64,000 bases of DNA from Bartonella apihabitans (GTDB lineage Bacteria > Pseudomonadota > Alphaproteobacteria > Rhizobiales > Rhizobiaceae): NCBI RefSeq assembly GCF_030758755.1, contig NZ_CP132387.1, positions 1,178,001 through 1,242,000 of the forward strand. The letters run 5' to 3'. A program made the translations under genes and the position numbers. The notes beneath the pieces were generated by a model. The model worked only from the letters and a program-made list of their open reading frames with translations. It searched no databases and was not told where the DNA came from. This document shows positions 9,643 to 19,526 of this stretch, in pieces. How positions within the stretch are numbered: the first letter of the stretch is position 1; every line of letters starts with the position of its first letter.

Positions 9643-10788
9643 TTAAAGCAGCCAGTTTTTGAGGCGCTTCAGTGCTTCGTCAATTTCGGCAGGCGAACCG
9701 GCATAGGAAAAGCGCATTGTACGTTTTCCTTCCACAGTATCAAAGTCCACGCCGGGAGTTGCCGCCACATTGGTTTCATCAAGCATTTTCCGGGCAAATT
9801 CTGTACTATCATTGCTATATTTTGTTACATCACAATAAGCATAAAATGCTCCGTCCATGGGTGCCAGTAATTTGAGCCCTAATAAAGGCAAGCCATTTTT
9901 CAAATGTTCCCGATTAATACGATAGCTATCCTTTATCTTTTCCAGATCGGCTGTTGCGTCAAAGGCCGCGATAGCAGCTATTTGAGAAAGTTCGGGAGCC
10001 GATATATAGAGATTTTGGGAAATCCGCTCGACTGTTCTTACCGCATTTTCGGGTAATACCATCCAGCCGATACGCCACCCTGTCATACAATAATATTTGG
10101 AAAACGAGTTGATAACGGTTACCTCGTCGCTGAAAGACAATGCTGTAACATCCGGACCGGTAAAGTTCAGCCGGTGATAAATTTCATCGGCAATCACTGT
10201 AATATTATGCGTTTTACAAAATTGTATGATGTTTTTGAGGTCATCCGGCTTCATGGACGCCCCCGTTGGATTGCTGGGAGAGGCGAACAAAATACCTTTA
10301 AGCGGTGTATGAGCATGCACCTCTTCGAGTTTTTCTACGTCGATCAGACCATTTCCATTGGTGTCGATCTCTACGACCTGAAGCCCGAGTGCCTTCATAA
10401 TATGACGATAGGCCGGATAACCCGGCCGCGTTATCGCGACTCGCTCTCCAACATCGAAAAATGTCAAAAAGGCCAGATTGAATGCGGCAGATGACCCGGT
10501 CGTAACAGCTATCCGCTCAGGCGATATGGAAAGGTGATGATGTTCATTGTAATAGGCGGCAATTTTTTCACGTAAACGTGTAAGCCCTAACGAATCGGTA
10601 TATCCGATATGACCATCTTCGAGCGCGCGTTTGGCAGCTTCTCTGACGATCATTGGACAAGATGCAGCGGGCTGACCTATCGCCATGGAAATAACCGGAT
10701 CACCGTTTTTCAGCTTTTTATTGGCGGCGGCAAGCACGTCCATTGCAAAAAAGGGATCGACATCACTTCTTTTCGATAGACAAATCAT
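9643..10788 (-). CDS. PLP-dependent class I aminotransferase
   Basis: This fold-type I aminotransferase has the PLP-lysine segment SFSKYYCMTGWRIGW near residue 230, the preceding DEIYHRLNF segment that holds the PLP-contacting Asp and Tyr, and the C-terminal substrate Arg in MRFSYAG. The ATG at 10788 sits 8 bp after a GGAG; a GTG at 10800 is also possible. The amino-acid substrate cannot be decided from the sequence. It lies 39 bp upstream of dusA on the same strand. Confidence 0.9.
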   Translation of the reverse strand: MICLSKRSDVDPFFAMDVLAAANKKLKNGDPVISMAIGQPAASCPMIVREAAKRALEDGHIGYTDSLGLTRLREKIAAYYNEHHHLSISPERIAVTTGSSAAFNLAFLTFFDVGERVAITRPGYPAYRHIMKALGLQVVEIDTNGNGLIDVEKLEEVHAHTPLKGILFASPSNPTGASMKPDDLKNIIQFCKTHNITVIADEIYHRLNFTGPDVTALSFSDEVTVINSFSKYYCMTGWRIGWMVLPENAVRTVERISQNLYISAPELSQIAAIAAFDATADLEKIKDSYRINREHLKNGLPLLGLKLLAPMDGAFYAYCDVTKYSNDSTEFARKMLDETNVAATPGVDFDTVEGKRTMRFSYAGSPAEIDEALKRLKNWLL

Positions 10789-10908
10789 ACTGGTCTCCAC
10801 ATAAAAAAACGTATAGATTTAAATCATGTGCCGCACAAAAGCCTGAAAGCCATGGCTAGAACGATGAAAAACCATGTATCTCTGCTCGAAGCACTCCGGG
10901 GAGTATCT

Positions 10909-12324
10909 ATGAAGATAGAGTTGCAGACTTCAAGACAAAAATTATTGTCTTTTATAAAACGATCAATAACTCTCTTGGTCCATTTCGGTCTGGCTGCCAT
11001 ATTGGTTCTTGCGCCATCTATGAATGTTGCGCAAGCCCAATCCCAGTCTGTTCCCATCATTCGTGATGCCGAAATCGAACAATTATTATACGATTATACA
11101 ACGCCGATTTTTAAAGCTGCGGGCATAAAGAACAAGATACAAATTATTATAGTCAATGACCAAAGTTTCAACGCCTTTGTTGATGGTCAGCGTATGTTCG
11201 TCAACATCGGTGCCTTGATGCAAGCCGAGACACCTAACGAAATTATCGGCGTTATAGCACACGAAACAGGGCACTTGGCAAATGGACACCAGCAACGTTT
11301 GCGCGAACAAATAAAGCGCGCTCAAACCATGGCTGTTATTGGTATGTTGTTAGGAATTGGGGCGGGCGTTGCCGGCGCTACTACCGGCAATTCGGCCGCA
11401 GCCGGAGCTGGCGGCGGAATAGCTGCCGGAAGTAACGAAATAGCAATGCGTACTCTTCTCAATTATCAACGCAGTGAAGAGGCCGCAGCCGATAGAGCGG
11501 CAGTCAATTACCTTAACGCAACGGGTCAGTCGACAAAAGGAATGTTGATAACATTCGAGCGCTTTTCCAGTGCACTCGCTCTATCCGGTGCGAAAGTTGA
11601 CCCCTATAGAGTGAGCCACCCATTACCCCGCGAACGTATTGCCGCTTTGGAAACATTAGCCAAACAGAGCCCTTACTATGACAAGAAAGACCCGCCCGAG
11701 TTACAACTGCGTCACGATATGGCTCGGGCAAAAATAGCGGCATATACCGATCATTTCACGGAGCTGCGCCGCATGTTCAAAGATAATCCGCGCGGGCTTC
11801 CTGCCCGTTACGGCGAAGCAATATTGGCTGTCGAGAGCGGTTCGCCGAAAAATGCGGTTGAAAAAGTAAAAGACCTTATAAAAGACGAACCGAAAAACCC
11901 CTATTTTCTCGAATTGTTGGGCGACGCTCTCATTAAAGCAAATGACCCTGCCGGTGCTGCAAATGCGTATAAACGTTCGGCAGAGCTTGACCCGCGCGGT
12001 TCCAGTCTTTTGCGTGTAAGCTATGGACATGCTTTGTTGTTGACAAATGACCCCAAAAACGTTCCGCTCGCTATAACTGAAATACGTGCCGGAATCGCCA
12101 AAGAGCCTGAATTTGCTGCCGGTTACGGCTATCTTGCACTCGCCTACGGAAGAAGCGGACAAGTCGCACTTGCCGATCTTGCAACAGCCGACATGCATTA
12201 TTATAGTGGCAATCGTATGCAGGCACGCATTTTTGCAACGCGAGCCCAACAGAAACTTGCACGCGGTTCGGCCGAGTGGTTGCGCGCCCAAGATATTCTC
12301 AATACAACGCAACAAAAAAAATAA
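10909..12324 (+). CDS. M48 family metalloprotease, BepA-like, with C-terminal TPR
   Basis: After a signal-anchor segment comes an M48 zinc-protease domain with the HETGH metal motif. The third ligand is the Glu in RSEEAAADR. A C-terminal TPR-like helical region follows. This layout matches BepA/YfgC, a periplasmic protease that controls outer-membrane protein assembly. The ATG at 10909 follows GGGGAG at a good distance. An ATG at 10828 would add 27 residues without family similarity. Confidence 0.9.
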   Translation: MKIELQTSRQKLLSFIKRSITLLVHFGLAAILVLAPSMNVAQAQSQSVPIIRDAEIEQLLYDYTTPIFKAAGIKNKIQIIIVNDQSFNAFVDGQRMFVNIGALMQAETPNEIIGVIAHETGHLANGHQQRLREQIKRAQTMAVIGMLLGIGAGVAGATTGNSAAAGAGGGIAAGSNEIAMRTLLNYQRSEEAAADRAAVNYLNATGQSTKGMLITFERFSSALALSGAKVDPYRVSHPLPRERIAALETLAKQSPYYDKKDPPELQLRHDMARAKIAAYTDHFTELRRMFKDNPRGLPARYGEAILAVESGSPKNAVEKVKDLIKDEPKNPYFLELLGDALIKANDPAGAANAYKRSAELDPRGSSLLRVSYGHALLLTNDPKNVPLAITEIRAGIAKEPEFAAGYGYLALAYGRSGQVALADLATADMHYYSGNRMQARIFATRAQQKLARGSAEWLRAQDILNTTQQKK

Positions 12325-12383
12325 CACGGCAACTGAAAAAATAACACGCAATTACCTGAGTTTTGAATAAAGCGAGCCAATCA

Positions 12384-13238
12384 ATGCAATATTTTATGCC
12401 CTCATTCATAAACAAACGTTCTTTGTTCACAGGAGTGATGGGGATTTTCTTATCAGTGGCCTCCATGGAAAACGGGGCTTTGGCTGTTGAAGCAAATAGC
12501 AATACAACCGATCAAATAAAAAATGAACTTCTCGCCGATCCGAATTTTATCGCTGCATTGGCGGACGCGGTTAAAAAACAGACATCAGACGATCATATTC
12601 GCGAGGTTGTTAAGGACTATCTTGTAAAAAATCCGGAAGTCATGATCGAAGTTCAGGAAGCACTTAATAATAAAATCGAGCAAAAAAATACCGAAAATCG
12701 CTCTTCGACAATAACCGGGATGAAAGACGAGATATTCAATTCTTCGGATGATGGTATCTTGGGAAACCCGAACGGAAAAATATCATTAGTAGAATTCTTC
12801 GATTATAATTGCGGTTACTGTAAAAAGTCCTATCCCGATATTCAGGCTCTTATAAAGGGTGATCCCGATTTACGTATCGTGCTCAAGGATTTTCCTGTTT
12901 TAGGTGATGATTCGGTTAAAGCGCACATTGTTGCACGTGCCTTTATGAAACTGATGCCTATGAAATTTGCGGCATTTCATAACCAAATGATGACAAGTGA
13001 AGGGCGTGCGAATGAGGAAAAAGCCATAAAAATTGCTGTAAAACTTGGCATTGATGAGAAACAATTACGTCAAACTATGAAGGATCCGGATATACAGCAA
13101 GTCTTTATGAAAAACGGCAAACTTGCTTACTTGCTCGATATCAATGGCACGCCGAGCTATATTTTAGGAAATGAAGTTCTTGTCGGTGCAGTTGGAGAAA
13201 ACATTCTGAAAAAGAAAATTACATTGCTAGAACAATAA
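12384..13238 (+). CDS. DsbA-family thiol oxidoreductase, secreted
   Basis: A signal peptide ending near ALAVEA is followed by a helical extension rich in charged residues and then a thioredoxin-fold domain. The active site is CGYC in FDYNCGYCKK, and the cis-Pro loop is GTPSYI. This is the BdbD/DsbA-like type that oxidises or reduces disulfides in the periplasm. It follows the M48 protease gene by about 60 bp, an arrangement common in Rhizobiales. A TTG at 12363 is the alternative start. Confidence 0.9.
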   Translation: MQYFMPSFINKRSLFTGVMGIFLSVASMENGALAVEANSNTTDQIKNELLADPNFIAALADAVKKQTSDDHIREVVKDYLVKNPEVMIEVQEALNNKIEQKNTENRSSTITGMKDEIFNSSDDGILGNPNGKISLVEFFDYNCGYCKKSYPDIQALIKGDPDLRIVLKDFPVLGDDSVKAHIVARAFMKLMPMKFAAFHNQMMTSEGRANEEKAIKIAVKLGIDEKQLRQTMKDPDIQQVFMKNGKLAYLLDINGTPSYILGNEVLVGAVGENILKKKITLLEQ

Positions 13239-13496
13239 TTTTTTCTGTAATCTCATGCGAGATTAAACTTTTGTTGACGCTGTGCTTGAGTTGAGGAATT
13301 TGCACTTTCGCTTTTTCCTCAACATGCTTATAAGCGTTTTATGTGTCAAGCTGTTGCTAAAAATGTTACAGCTTCATGATAGAAAGTTTTATTTGCCTCC
13401 TATGGTTATTGAGCCAGCGGAAGGCAACCGGATTGAAATTCGATCCGGTCATAGAAGTTTGAAAGCGGTCACGACGATCGAGGAGTAAAGAAAGAG
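13239..13496. other. Intergenic region between dsbA-like gene and accB, with hairpin
   Basis: A hairpin AATCTC-ATGC-GAGATT at 13249-13264 could end the dsbA-like transcript. A TTGACG at 13273-13278 could be part of the accB promoter, although the -10 element is not clear. A 68-codon frame at 13282-13488 has no family match. An aroQ gene, often present at this position in related genomes, is absent. Confidence 0.4.
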
Positions 13497-13979
13497 ATGG
13501 CTACAAAAACAACAAGTACCGTCAAAAGCACAGGTGTTAACAAAGATCTCATCCGCGATCTCGCCGAAATACTCAATGATACCAATCTTTCGGATATTGA
13601 GGTTGAACAAGGAGATTTGCGCATTCGTGTTTCGCGCCAGTTGAATGCAGGTGCACCTGTACAAACTGTCTACGCGCCATCTCCGGCAGCACCGGTCGCA
13701 CCGGCTGCCCCTGCACCTGCAAAATCGGCAAAAGAAGATTTGACCAAAAATGCCGTAACTTCTCCTATGGTTGGCACTGCTTATCTGGCACCTGCACCGG
13801 GGGCTCGTCCATTTGTTGAAGTCGGGCAAAAAGTTTCGGAAGGTCAAACCTTGATTATTATCGAAGCAATGAAAACGATGAACCAGATATCCTCACCCCG
13901 TGCAGGCACGGTTAAGGCTATTTTGGTGGAAGATGCGCAACCTGTTGAATTTGGTGAGCCTCTGGTCGTTGTTGAATAA
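13497..13979 (+). CDS. accB: Biotin carboxyl carrier protein of acetyl-CoA carboxylase
   Basis: AccB carries biotin for acetyl-CoA carboxylase, the first step of fatty-acid synthesis. An N-terminal domain is followed by an Ala/Pro-rich linker (residues about 60-80) and a C-terminal biotinyl domain with the EAMKTMN motif, whose Lys is biotinylated. The length of 160 is typical. accC follows after 14 bp in one operon. Confidence 0.96.
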   Translation: MATKTTSTVKSTGVNKDLIRDLAEILNDTNLSDIEVEQGDLRIRVSRQLNAGAPVQTVYAPSPAAPVAPAAPAPAKSAKEDLTKNAVTSPMVGTAYLAPAPGARPFVEVGQKVSEGQTLIIIEAMKTMNQISSPRAGTVKAILVEDAQPVEFGEPLVVVE

Positions 13980-13993
13980 GACAGGATCGCTAA

Positions 13994-15349
<1,356 letters not shown>

Positions 15350-15354
15350 TAACG

Positions 15355-15960
15355 TTGCCTGAAAAAGAAAAAGATAAATTAACCCCTGCGCTACTCCTAA
15401 GCGCCTATGCGCAGGGAATTTTTCCTATGTCGGATGATGCCGAAGATCCCGACATTTATTGGATACGTCCGGAACGGCGCGGAATTATCCCTTTGGACAA
15501 TTTTCACATTCCGAAAAGTCTGAAGAAAACTATGAAGAAAGAGCCGTTCAAAATCGTCATTGATTCCCATTTCGAAGGCGTTATTTCCGGCTGTGCCGAA
15601 TCAAAGCCCGGACGTGAAACAACCTGGATCAATCACCCCATTCGTAAAGCTTATGGAGAGCTATTCGAGCTGGGATTTTGCCACACAGTTGAAGCTTGGC
15701 AAAACGAAAAGCTTGTCGGTGGTTTATATGGTTTGGCTTTGGGACAAGCCTTTTTCGGTGAAAGCATGTTTTCGCGCGTCACGGATGCTTCCAAGATATG
15801 TCTTGTTGCGCTCGTAGACCATTTAAAAAGCCATAACTTCATTCTTCTCGACACACAATTTACTACCCCTCATCTTGAGCATTTCGGCGCAATAGAAATT
15901 ACGAGACAAGATTATGAAACGCGCCTGAAAAAAGCCCTATCCGGCCACGCCGAGTTTTAA
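15355..15960 (+). CDS. aat: Leucyl/phenylalanyl-tRNA-protein transferase
   Basis: Aat adds Leu or Phe to proteins with N-terminal Arg or Lys, marking them for ClpAP. The protein shows the family segments YAQGIFPM near the start, [16 protein letters not shown] and FFGESMFSR. It probably starts with the TTG at 15355, only 5 bp after accC, because no ATG lies near the conserved start. It is 201 residues long, as expected. Confidence 0.93.
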   Translation: MPEKEKDKLTPALLLSAYAQGIFPMSDDAEDPDIYWIRPERRGIIPLDNFHIPKSLKKTMKKEPFKIVIDSHFEGVISGCAESKPGRETTWINHPIRKAYGELFELGFCHTVEAWQNEKLVGGLYGLALGQAFFGESMFSRVTDASKICLVALVDHLKSHNFILLDTQFTTPHLEHFGAIEITRQDYETRLKKALSGHAEF

Positions 15961-16096
15961 AATCTTTATATTTCTCACCAAATTGGCAGCTAAATTCCCA
16001 CATGTTTTTCAAAAATTTTCAGCACGCAAAAAAGATTGTTGTTTTGGCAATTTTTCTGTTTGCCTTTGGCGAAGTTTATGCTAGTTGCAGTGCGGC

Positions 16097-16174
<78 letters not shown>

Positions 16175-16253
16175 TAATTTTCCAATAAAATCAAATAATT
16201 ATAGAACAGGTCTCGCAGAGAGAATAATCTTTGTTCTTCTAAAAAGATTGTTT

Positions 16254-16271
16254 GGGGACACGCTGGGGACA
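16254..16271 (+). repeat. Left arm-type repeat pair (GGGGACA x2)
   Basis: Two GGGGACA copies spaced 11 bp apart lie 80 bp inside attL. The same pair with the same spacing and strand lies at 63418-63435 near attR. The arrangement suits integrase arm-type binding sites flanking attP. Confidence 0.55.
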
Positions 16272-16329
16272 ACATTATAAAATGTCATACACTGCTCAAA
16301 ATAGAATCAACGCGCTATGTTTTTGAGAC

Positions 16330-16358
16330 GTTGTAAGCGAAATGAATTCGCTTACAAC
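16330..16358 (-). terminator. Strong hairpin at the end of the PLP-enzyme gene
   Basis: A perfect 12-bp inverted repeat, GTTGTAAGCGAA and TTCGCTTACAAC, with a 5-nt loop overlaps the stop codon of the minus-strand operon. There is no clear T-run after it, so it may protect the mRNA end rather than terminate transcription on its own. Confidence 0.5.
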
Positions 16359-17077
16359 ATGTTGTTTATGGCGGGGCCTGTTACATTCCAAAATAGAATT
16401 ATTCCGTCCCCTTTTTCTTGTTGACAAATCTGCCACGCCTTGGCGTCATAATATTGATCGCTCGGAAAAGGCGGTGTCGTTTTGGCTTTTGAGGCAAAAG
16501 ATTGTGGGTGAATGTGAATAACCGCACCTGCAACATCACCATCCGTCAGTTTACGACCGACTTGGACAACATGCCGGCGTGCATTTGGCCATGCCTTTGC
16601 CAAAGCGCGGGCAAGAGTACCGCTGCCACCTGCACACCATACTTCGGCCGGCATAGCACCGGTAGCCTTTGCCGCCGCTGCTATAATATCTATTGCGGCT
16701 GGCGTATCCATCCCAAACGGCGCGAGCATTGCCCCGGTGGCGCGGCAATATTCTCTTGCGTGTTTCTGTACCACATTGAGATAGCCAGGGCGTACCTGCA
16801 TAATTTGTGCGCCCAACGCCTTAGCCAAAACCGCGCGTTCATGTGGCACTTTCCTTGCTGCAACAAAAAGCGTGGCTTTTTTGCCCGTTTGTTTGGCGGC
16901 CCACGCTAGGGCTGTTTGTGCACCGCCTTGTGCCGGTGTTGCATAAACAATCTCGTCCGCCTGTTCAAACAATGGCAATATATAGCGGGCCTTAGTACCG
17001 CCGCCGATTAAATCATCGCGAGCGACCCAGACACCGTCATGTTTCGTTAAAGGCGGCGGTGGCAAAATATTTTTCAT
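16352..17077 (-). CDS. PLP-dependent fold-type II enzyme (ACC deaminase/desulfhydrase-like), phage-borne
   Basis: The protein (about 241 residues from the ATG at 17077) resembles the 1-aminocyclopropane-1-carboxylate deaminase/D-cysteine desulfhydrase branch of the tryptophan-synthase-beta fold. RDDLIGGGTKARYIL carries the likely PLP lysine, QGGAQTAL replaces the Ser/Asn pyridoxal-ring segment, and GGSGTLARAL is a phosphate-binding loop. It is shorter than the usual 330-340 residues. Its start overlaps the methylase stop as ATGA, so the two are translationally coupled. A role in modifying DNA bases is an inference from that context; a metabolic role is possible. Confidence 0.75.
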   Translation of the reverse strand: MKNILPPPPLTKHDGVWVARDDLIGGGTKARYILPLFEQADEIVYATPAQGGAQTALAWAAKQTGKKATLFVAARKVPHERAVLAKALGAQIMQVRPGYLNVVQKHAREYCRATGAMLAPFGMDTPAAIDIIAAAAKATGAMPAEVWCAGGSGTLARALAKAWPNARRHVVQVGRKLTDGDVAGAVIHIHPQSFASKAKTTPPFPSDQYYDAKAWQICQQEKGDGIILFWNVTGPAINNML

Positions 17078-17820
17078 GATGGCAACCCCGCTTTTGACAG
17101 GTCTCCGCACGTGATCGGTCCTATGGACTTTGTTGCCGCCTTGGCATCACCTTTGATGAAAACCAAAATGTTTTGGTGACATTTGCCAAGCTTGCGGCTG
17201 TTTTTAAAAGGTAGTCCAGCACGCATCGGTAATGAACCAGCTTGAGTGACAAGAATGGCTTCATTGTAATAGCTTAATCCTGCCGCTTGAAAGGCACTGA
17301 TCGTGTCGGGCACGAAGCCACGGTACGCCCCGTTTGGCGCGCGTATCTCGCCAACGACAAAGCAAGCAAAGCGATCAGGTTTTAAAAGCGCACATGATTT
17401 TTTTACAATATCAAAATAGGCCGCTTTGAATTCATCATATTTCATATTTGATAAATCGCGCCGGTCGTCACTATACTTTTCAAGATTGGCATACGGCGGG
17501 CAAGAAAGCACAAAATCCGCCTCGATGCCTGCGGCTAGCCTATCAATGTCACGACTGTCGCCAGTGATCCATTTCGGCTTTTTGTCATGGCATAAATTGG
17601 CTGCTTGTCTTTCGTTTGTTCGATTTTGTTCCGAGCTTAAATCAATGCCGATATAGCCGCGCCCTAGTAATGTAGCTATGATGCCGCGCACTGAACCGCC
17701 GGCAAAAGGGTCTAACACTAAGCCACCTTTCGGGCAAAACCAATGATAAAGCAATTCACATAAAACGGGGTCGAATATCGATGTGCCGCCTATGCCCTTT
17801 TGTTGTAATTCGCTCATCAC
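17074..17820 (-). CDS. DNA methyltransferase-like protein (SCPPY type)
   Basis: An amino-methyltransferase-like Rossmann protein. The SAM motif is LDPFAGGSVRG near residue 37, followed by GIDLSSEQ, and the catalytic motif is SCPPYANLEKYSDD near residue 110. The order of motifs is circularly permuted as in beta-class enzymes. It is third in the minus-strand operon, overlapping the upstream small gene by 4 bp and the PLP gene by 4 bp. The target sequence and whether methyl is the final group are unknown. Confidence 0.85.
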   Translation of the reverse strand: MMSELQQKGIGGTSIFDPVLCELLYHWFCPKGGLVLDPFAGGSVRGIIATLLGRGYIGIDLSSEQNRTNERQAANLCHDKKPKWITGDSRDIDRLAAGIEADFVLSCPPYANLEKYSDDRRDLSNMKYDEFKAAYFDIVKKSCALLKPDRFACFVVGEIRAPNGAYRGFVPDTISAFQAAGLSYYNEAILVTQAGSLPMRAGLPFKNSRKLGKCHQNILVFIKGDAKAATKSIGPITCGDLSKAGLPS

Positions 17821-18041
17821 TCCCCCCTTCTAGCAATGAGCGCCTGTTTACCTTCTTTTGTTAAAAACGCGGAGGTTTCTTTAGAAAAAAGGAGGTTTTC
17901 CCCACGCCCTTTCTGGCTTTCTATGCCTAGCCAAAGCCATTGTTTTTTCCGTTTTTGCCACCACCCTTCGCGGGCGTTCAAAACAGAAAAAGGGCTAATG
18001 CCAAAATCACGCGCAAAAGCACCTTGTCGTTGTATAACCAT
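17817..18041 (-). CDS. Trp-rich small protein in the com-methylase operon
   Basis: A 74-residue protein with a notable FARDFGISPFSVLNAREGWWQKRK stretch (four or more Trp within 20 residues) followed by LGIESQKGRGENLL. Similar segments occur at the ends of some phage ParB/methylase-type proteins, so it may be a detached module that works with the methylase. It begins inside the 3' end of the com-like gene, with an AAGGA about 10 nt before its ATG. Its function is unknown. Confidence 0.65.
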   Translation of the reverse strand: MVIQRQGAFARDFGISPFSVLNAREGWWQKRKKQWLWLGIESQKGRGENLLFSKETSAFLTKEGKQALIARRGE

Positions 18042-18207
18042 TACTCATGTCCTTTTTGAGCTGCTCTTTTGGCAATCTGGTTAAGGGCTCGTTAATGGCC
18101 TCTATGATATTTAACGTCCGACAACGTCGGCATTTTATTTCAATTTTGCCTACTTTTTCTGCCTTGAGCAGAAGGGCATGGCAGCACCCGCATCTGATTT
18201 CTTTCAT
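18007..18207 (-). CDS. Com-like zinc-finger translational regulator
   Basis: A 66-residue protein resembling the Com protein of phage Mu. Cys6-x2-Cys9 and Cys26-x2-Cys29 form a zinc ribbon in the Com-type context (K-x-I-R-C at the start, IEIKCRRC in the middle, TLN after). Mu Com binds the mom mRNA and frees its start site. Here the next gene also starts within the com 3' end (35-bp overlap), as in Mu com-mom, but a modification operon replaces mom. Regulation of that operon by this protein is inferred. Confidence 0.8.
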   Translation of the reverse strand: MKEIRCGCCHALLLKAEKVGKIEIKCRRCRTLNIIEAINEPLTRLPKEQLKKDMSNGYTTTRCFCA

Positions 18208-18326
18208 CTTTTGTCAAGCATTTCGCCTTAAAGCGGCAAAATCATCTCTTTAAAACAGTGATGATAAGCGGCCGCGACGTTATGCTTTGCTGCGTCGGCC
18301 GGTGGTATTGCTACATGAGCACCGGT

Positions 18327-18360
18327 GGCTGGATTTAACCAGCCCGGCCATTTTATGGCC
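18327..18360. terminator. Two adjacent perfect hairpins between com and repressor genes
   Basis: GGCTGG-ATTTAA-CCAGCC at 18327-18344 and GGCCAT-TTT-ATGGCC at 18346-18360 stand side by side. They lie downstream of the repressor gene and upstream of the com operon, both on the minus strand. They could separate the two units as a terminator, or act as operators for the com promoter. Confidence 0.45.
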
Positions 18361-18402
18361 TGCGAAAATATATAATAAAAGCATACTTTTTGTAAACGAT
18401 TT

Positions 18403-19053
18403 TTATAGTGTCACAGCTAAAAACTGAATAGGTGAAAAAGCCACAATTTCGACATCATATAACGGTGGCATATTTGCACCAAAAATATCAAAGCGATTTC
18501 GCAACTGGCCGGAAACTACATGCCTTAATAAAACGCGTCCATCTGCCAGCCAAACGATATTGTTCCGCTTCAACATCATTGATGTCGGCGCTTCTCGTTT
18601 CTCTAATGCAACTGCGATGGAATCAGAAAAAATAGTCGCTGGATTGTTTTTTATATCATAGACCAGGCCATAGCTACCGGCAGGCGTTTTTATGTCTGTA
18701 TTAATTGTTTTGAAATGCCTAGCTTCATAAAAATGAACAGCAAAGTTATCATCAATGAAGCCCCGAACCTCTAACTTTTCATTTGCTTCCATATCTTTTA
18801 AAGCCGACAAAAAATTATAGGTACGCCCACCGAGTTTTTCAGCTAGATCGAATGGAGAAACTTTCAGCACTTCCGCCATTTTGATCAAATTTTCCTGTTG
18901 AATGTTTCGTTGCCCCTGTAAAACAAGTGTAATTAACGTTCGTTGCATCATGCCGCTTTTGCGCCCCAATTCGGCGTAAGACCGGATGCCTGCTGCATCC
19001 ATTTTTTCTTTGACCCATTTCACATCAACGTCATTATCAATAATCTTTGTCAT
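18403..19053 (-). CDS. Phage repressor-like XRE-type regulator
   Basis: The N-terminal 65 residues form a helix-turn-helix domain (YAELGRKSGMMQRTLITLVL), followed by a C-terminal domain of about 140 residues. That domain is placed like the S24/LexA-type domain of CI repressors, but I cannot identify a clear Ser-Lys dyad. The gene is divergent from the early operon, as for a lysogeny repressor. The ATG at 19053 follows GGAAGAA; a GTG at 19068 is the alternative. Confidence 0.75.
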   Translation of the reverse strand: MTKIIDNDVDVKWVKEKMDAAGIRSYAELGRKSGMMQRTLITLVLQGQRNIQQENLIKMAEVLKVSPFDLAEKLGGRTYNFLSALKDMEANEKLEVRGFIDDNFAVHFYEARHFKTINTDIKTPAGSYGLVYDIKNNPATIFSDSIAVALEKREAPTSMMLKRNNIVWLADGRVLLRHVVSGQLRNRFDIFGANMPPLYDVEIVAFSPIQFLAVTL

Positions 19054-19319
19054 CTTTTTTCTTCCCACGTGCGTTTAAAAATTGTTACCAAAGTGTGTAA
19101 ACATTTATGTTGTTACGTCAACACTCAGTTTTCATTATCACCCTCATTGCTTGCATTTTTTTATAGCACAATTTTTTTAACATGAAAAAAGTTATTGCGT
19201 TTATGGTTAACATGCTGTATACGCATTATTAACAAATGAAATAGACAAAACAAAAATTAGATAAAATCGTTTACATTTTTTCTAATTTTATTTTTTTACA
19301 AATCGTTTAGGCGAATAAA
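19054..19319. promoter_or_regulatory. Repressor/early-operon divergent control region
   Basis: This AT-rich gap separates the repressor from the early genes. It contains GTTAC...GTAAAC at 19084-19102, TGTTG-TTACGT-CAACA at 19108-19123, a TGCGT/ACGCA pair at 19196-19225 and GTTTACA at 19269-19275. A possible early promoter is TTGCGT (19195-19200) with TATACG 17 bp later. These are candidate repressor operators. Confidence 0.5.
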
Positions 19320-19523
19320 ATGAATGATAGTGAAAATAAGTCAAATATCATCAAAGGCGTAAAATATATTTCTGCATTGCCTGGACAATGTAAATTTCCA
19401 TTGTGGGAAAACTTGCAAGATTTTACTCTAGAATCTCTAGTATGCGGAGAGCCAACAGGCAGCCAAAATGTTAGTTATTGCCCGGCGCATAGAATGATTT
19501 GCTTGAAAAAAAAAGATAAATAA
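19320..19523 (+). CDS. GcrA-like C-terminal domain protein
   Basis: This 67-residue protein matches the C-terminal part of GcrA, the alphaproteobacterial cell-cycle regulator: GQCKFPLW near residue 22, a second Cys in VCGEPTG, then SYCPAHRM near the end. In GcrA that part binds RNA-polymerase sigma-70, while a separate N-terminal domain binds DNA. The DNA-binding part is missing here. The protein is first in the early operon and may contact the host polymerase or compete with GcrA. This role is inferred. Confidence 0.6.
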   Translation: MNDSENKSNIIKGVKYISALPGQCKFPLWENLQDFTLESLVCGEPTGSQNVSYCPAHRMICLKKKDK

Positions 19524-19526
19524 AAA

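Noticed and set aside
13282..13488. A 68-codon frame before accB, checked as a possible aroQ remnant
   Set aside because: It has none of the AroQ motifs and a poor start, so it was kept as intergenic sequence.
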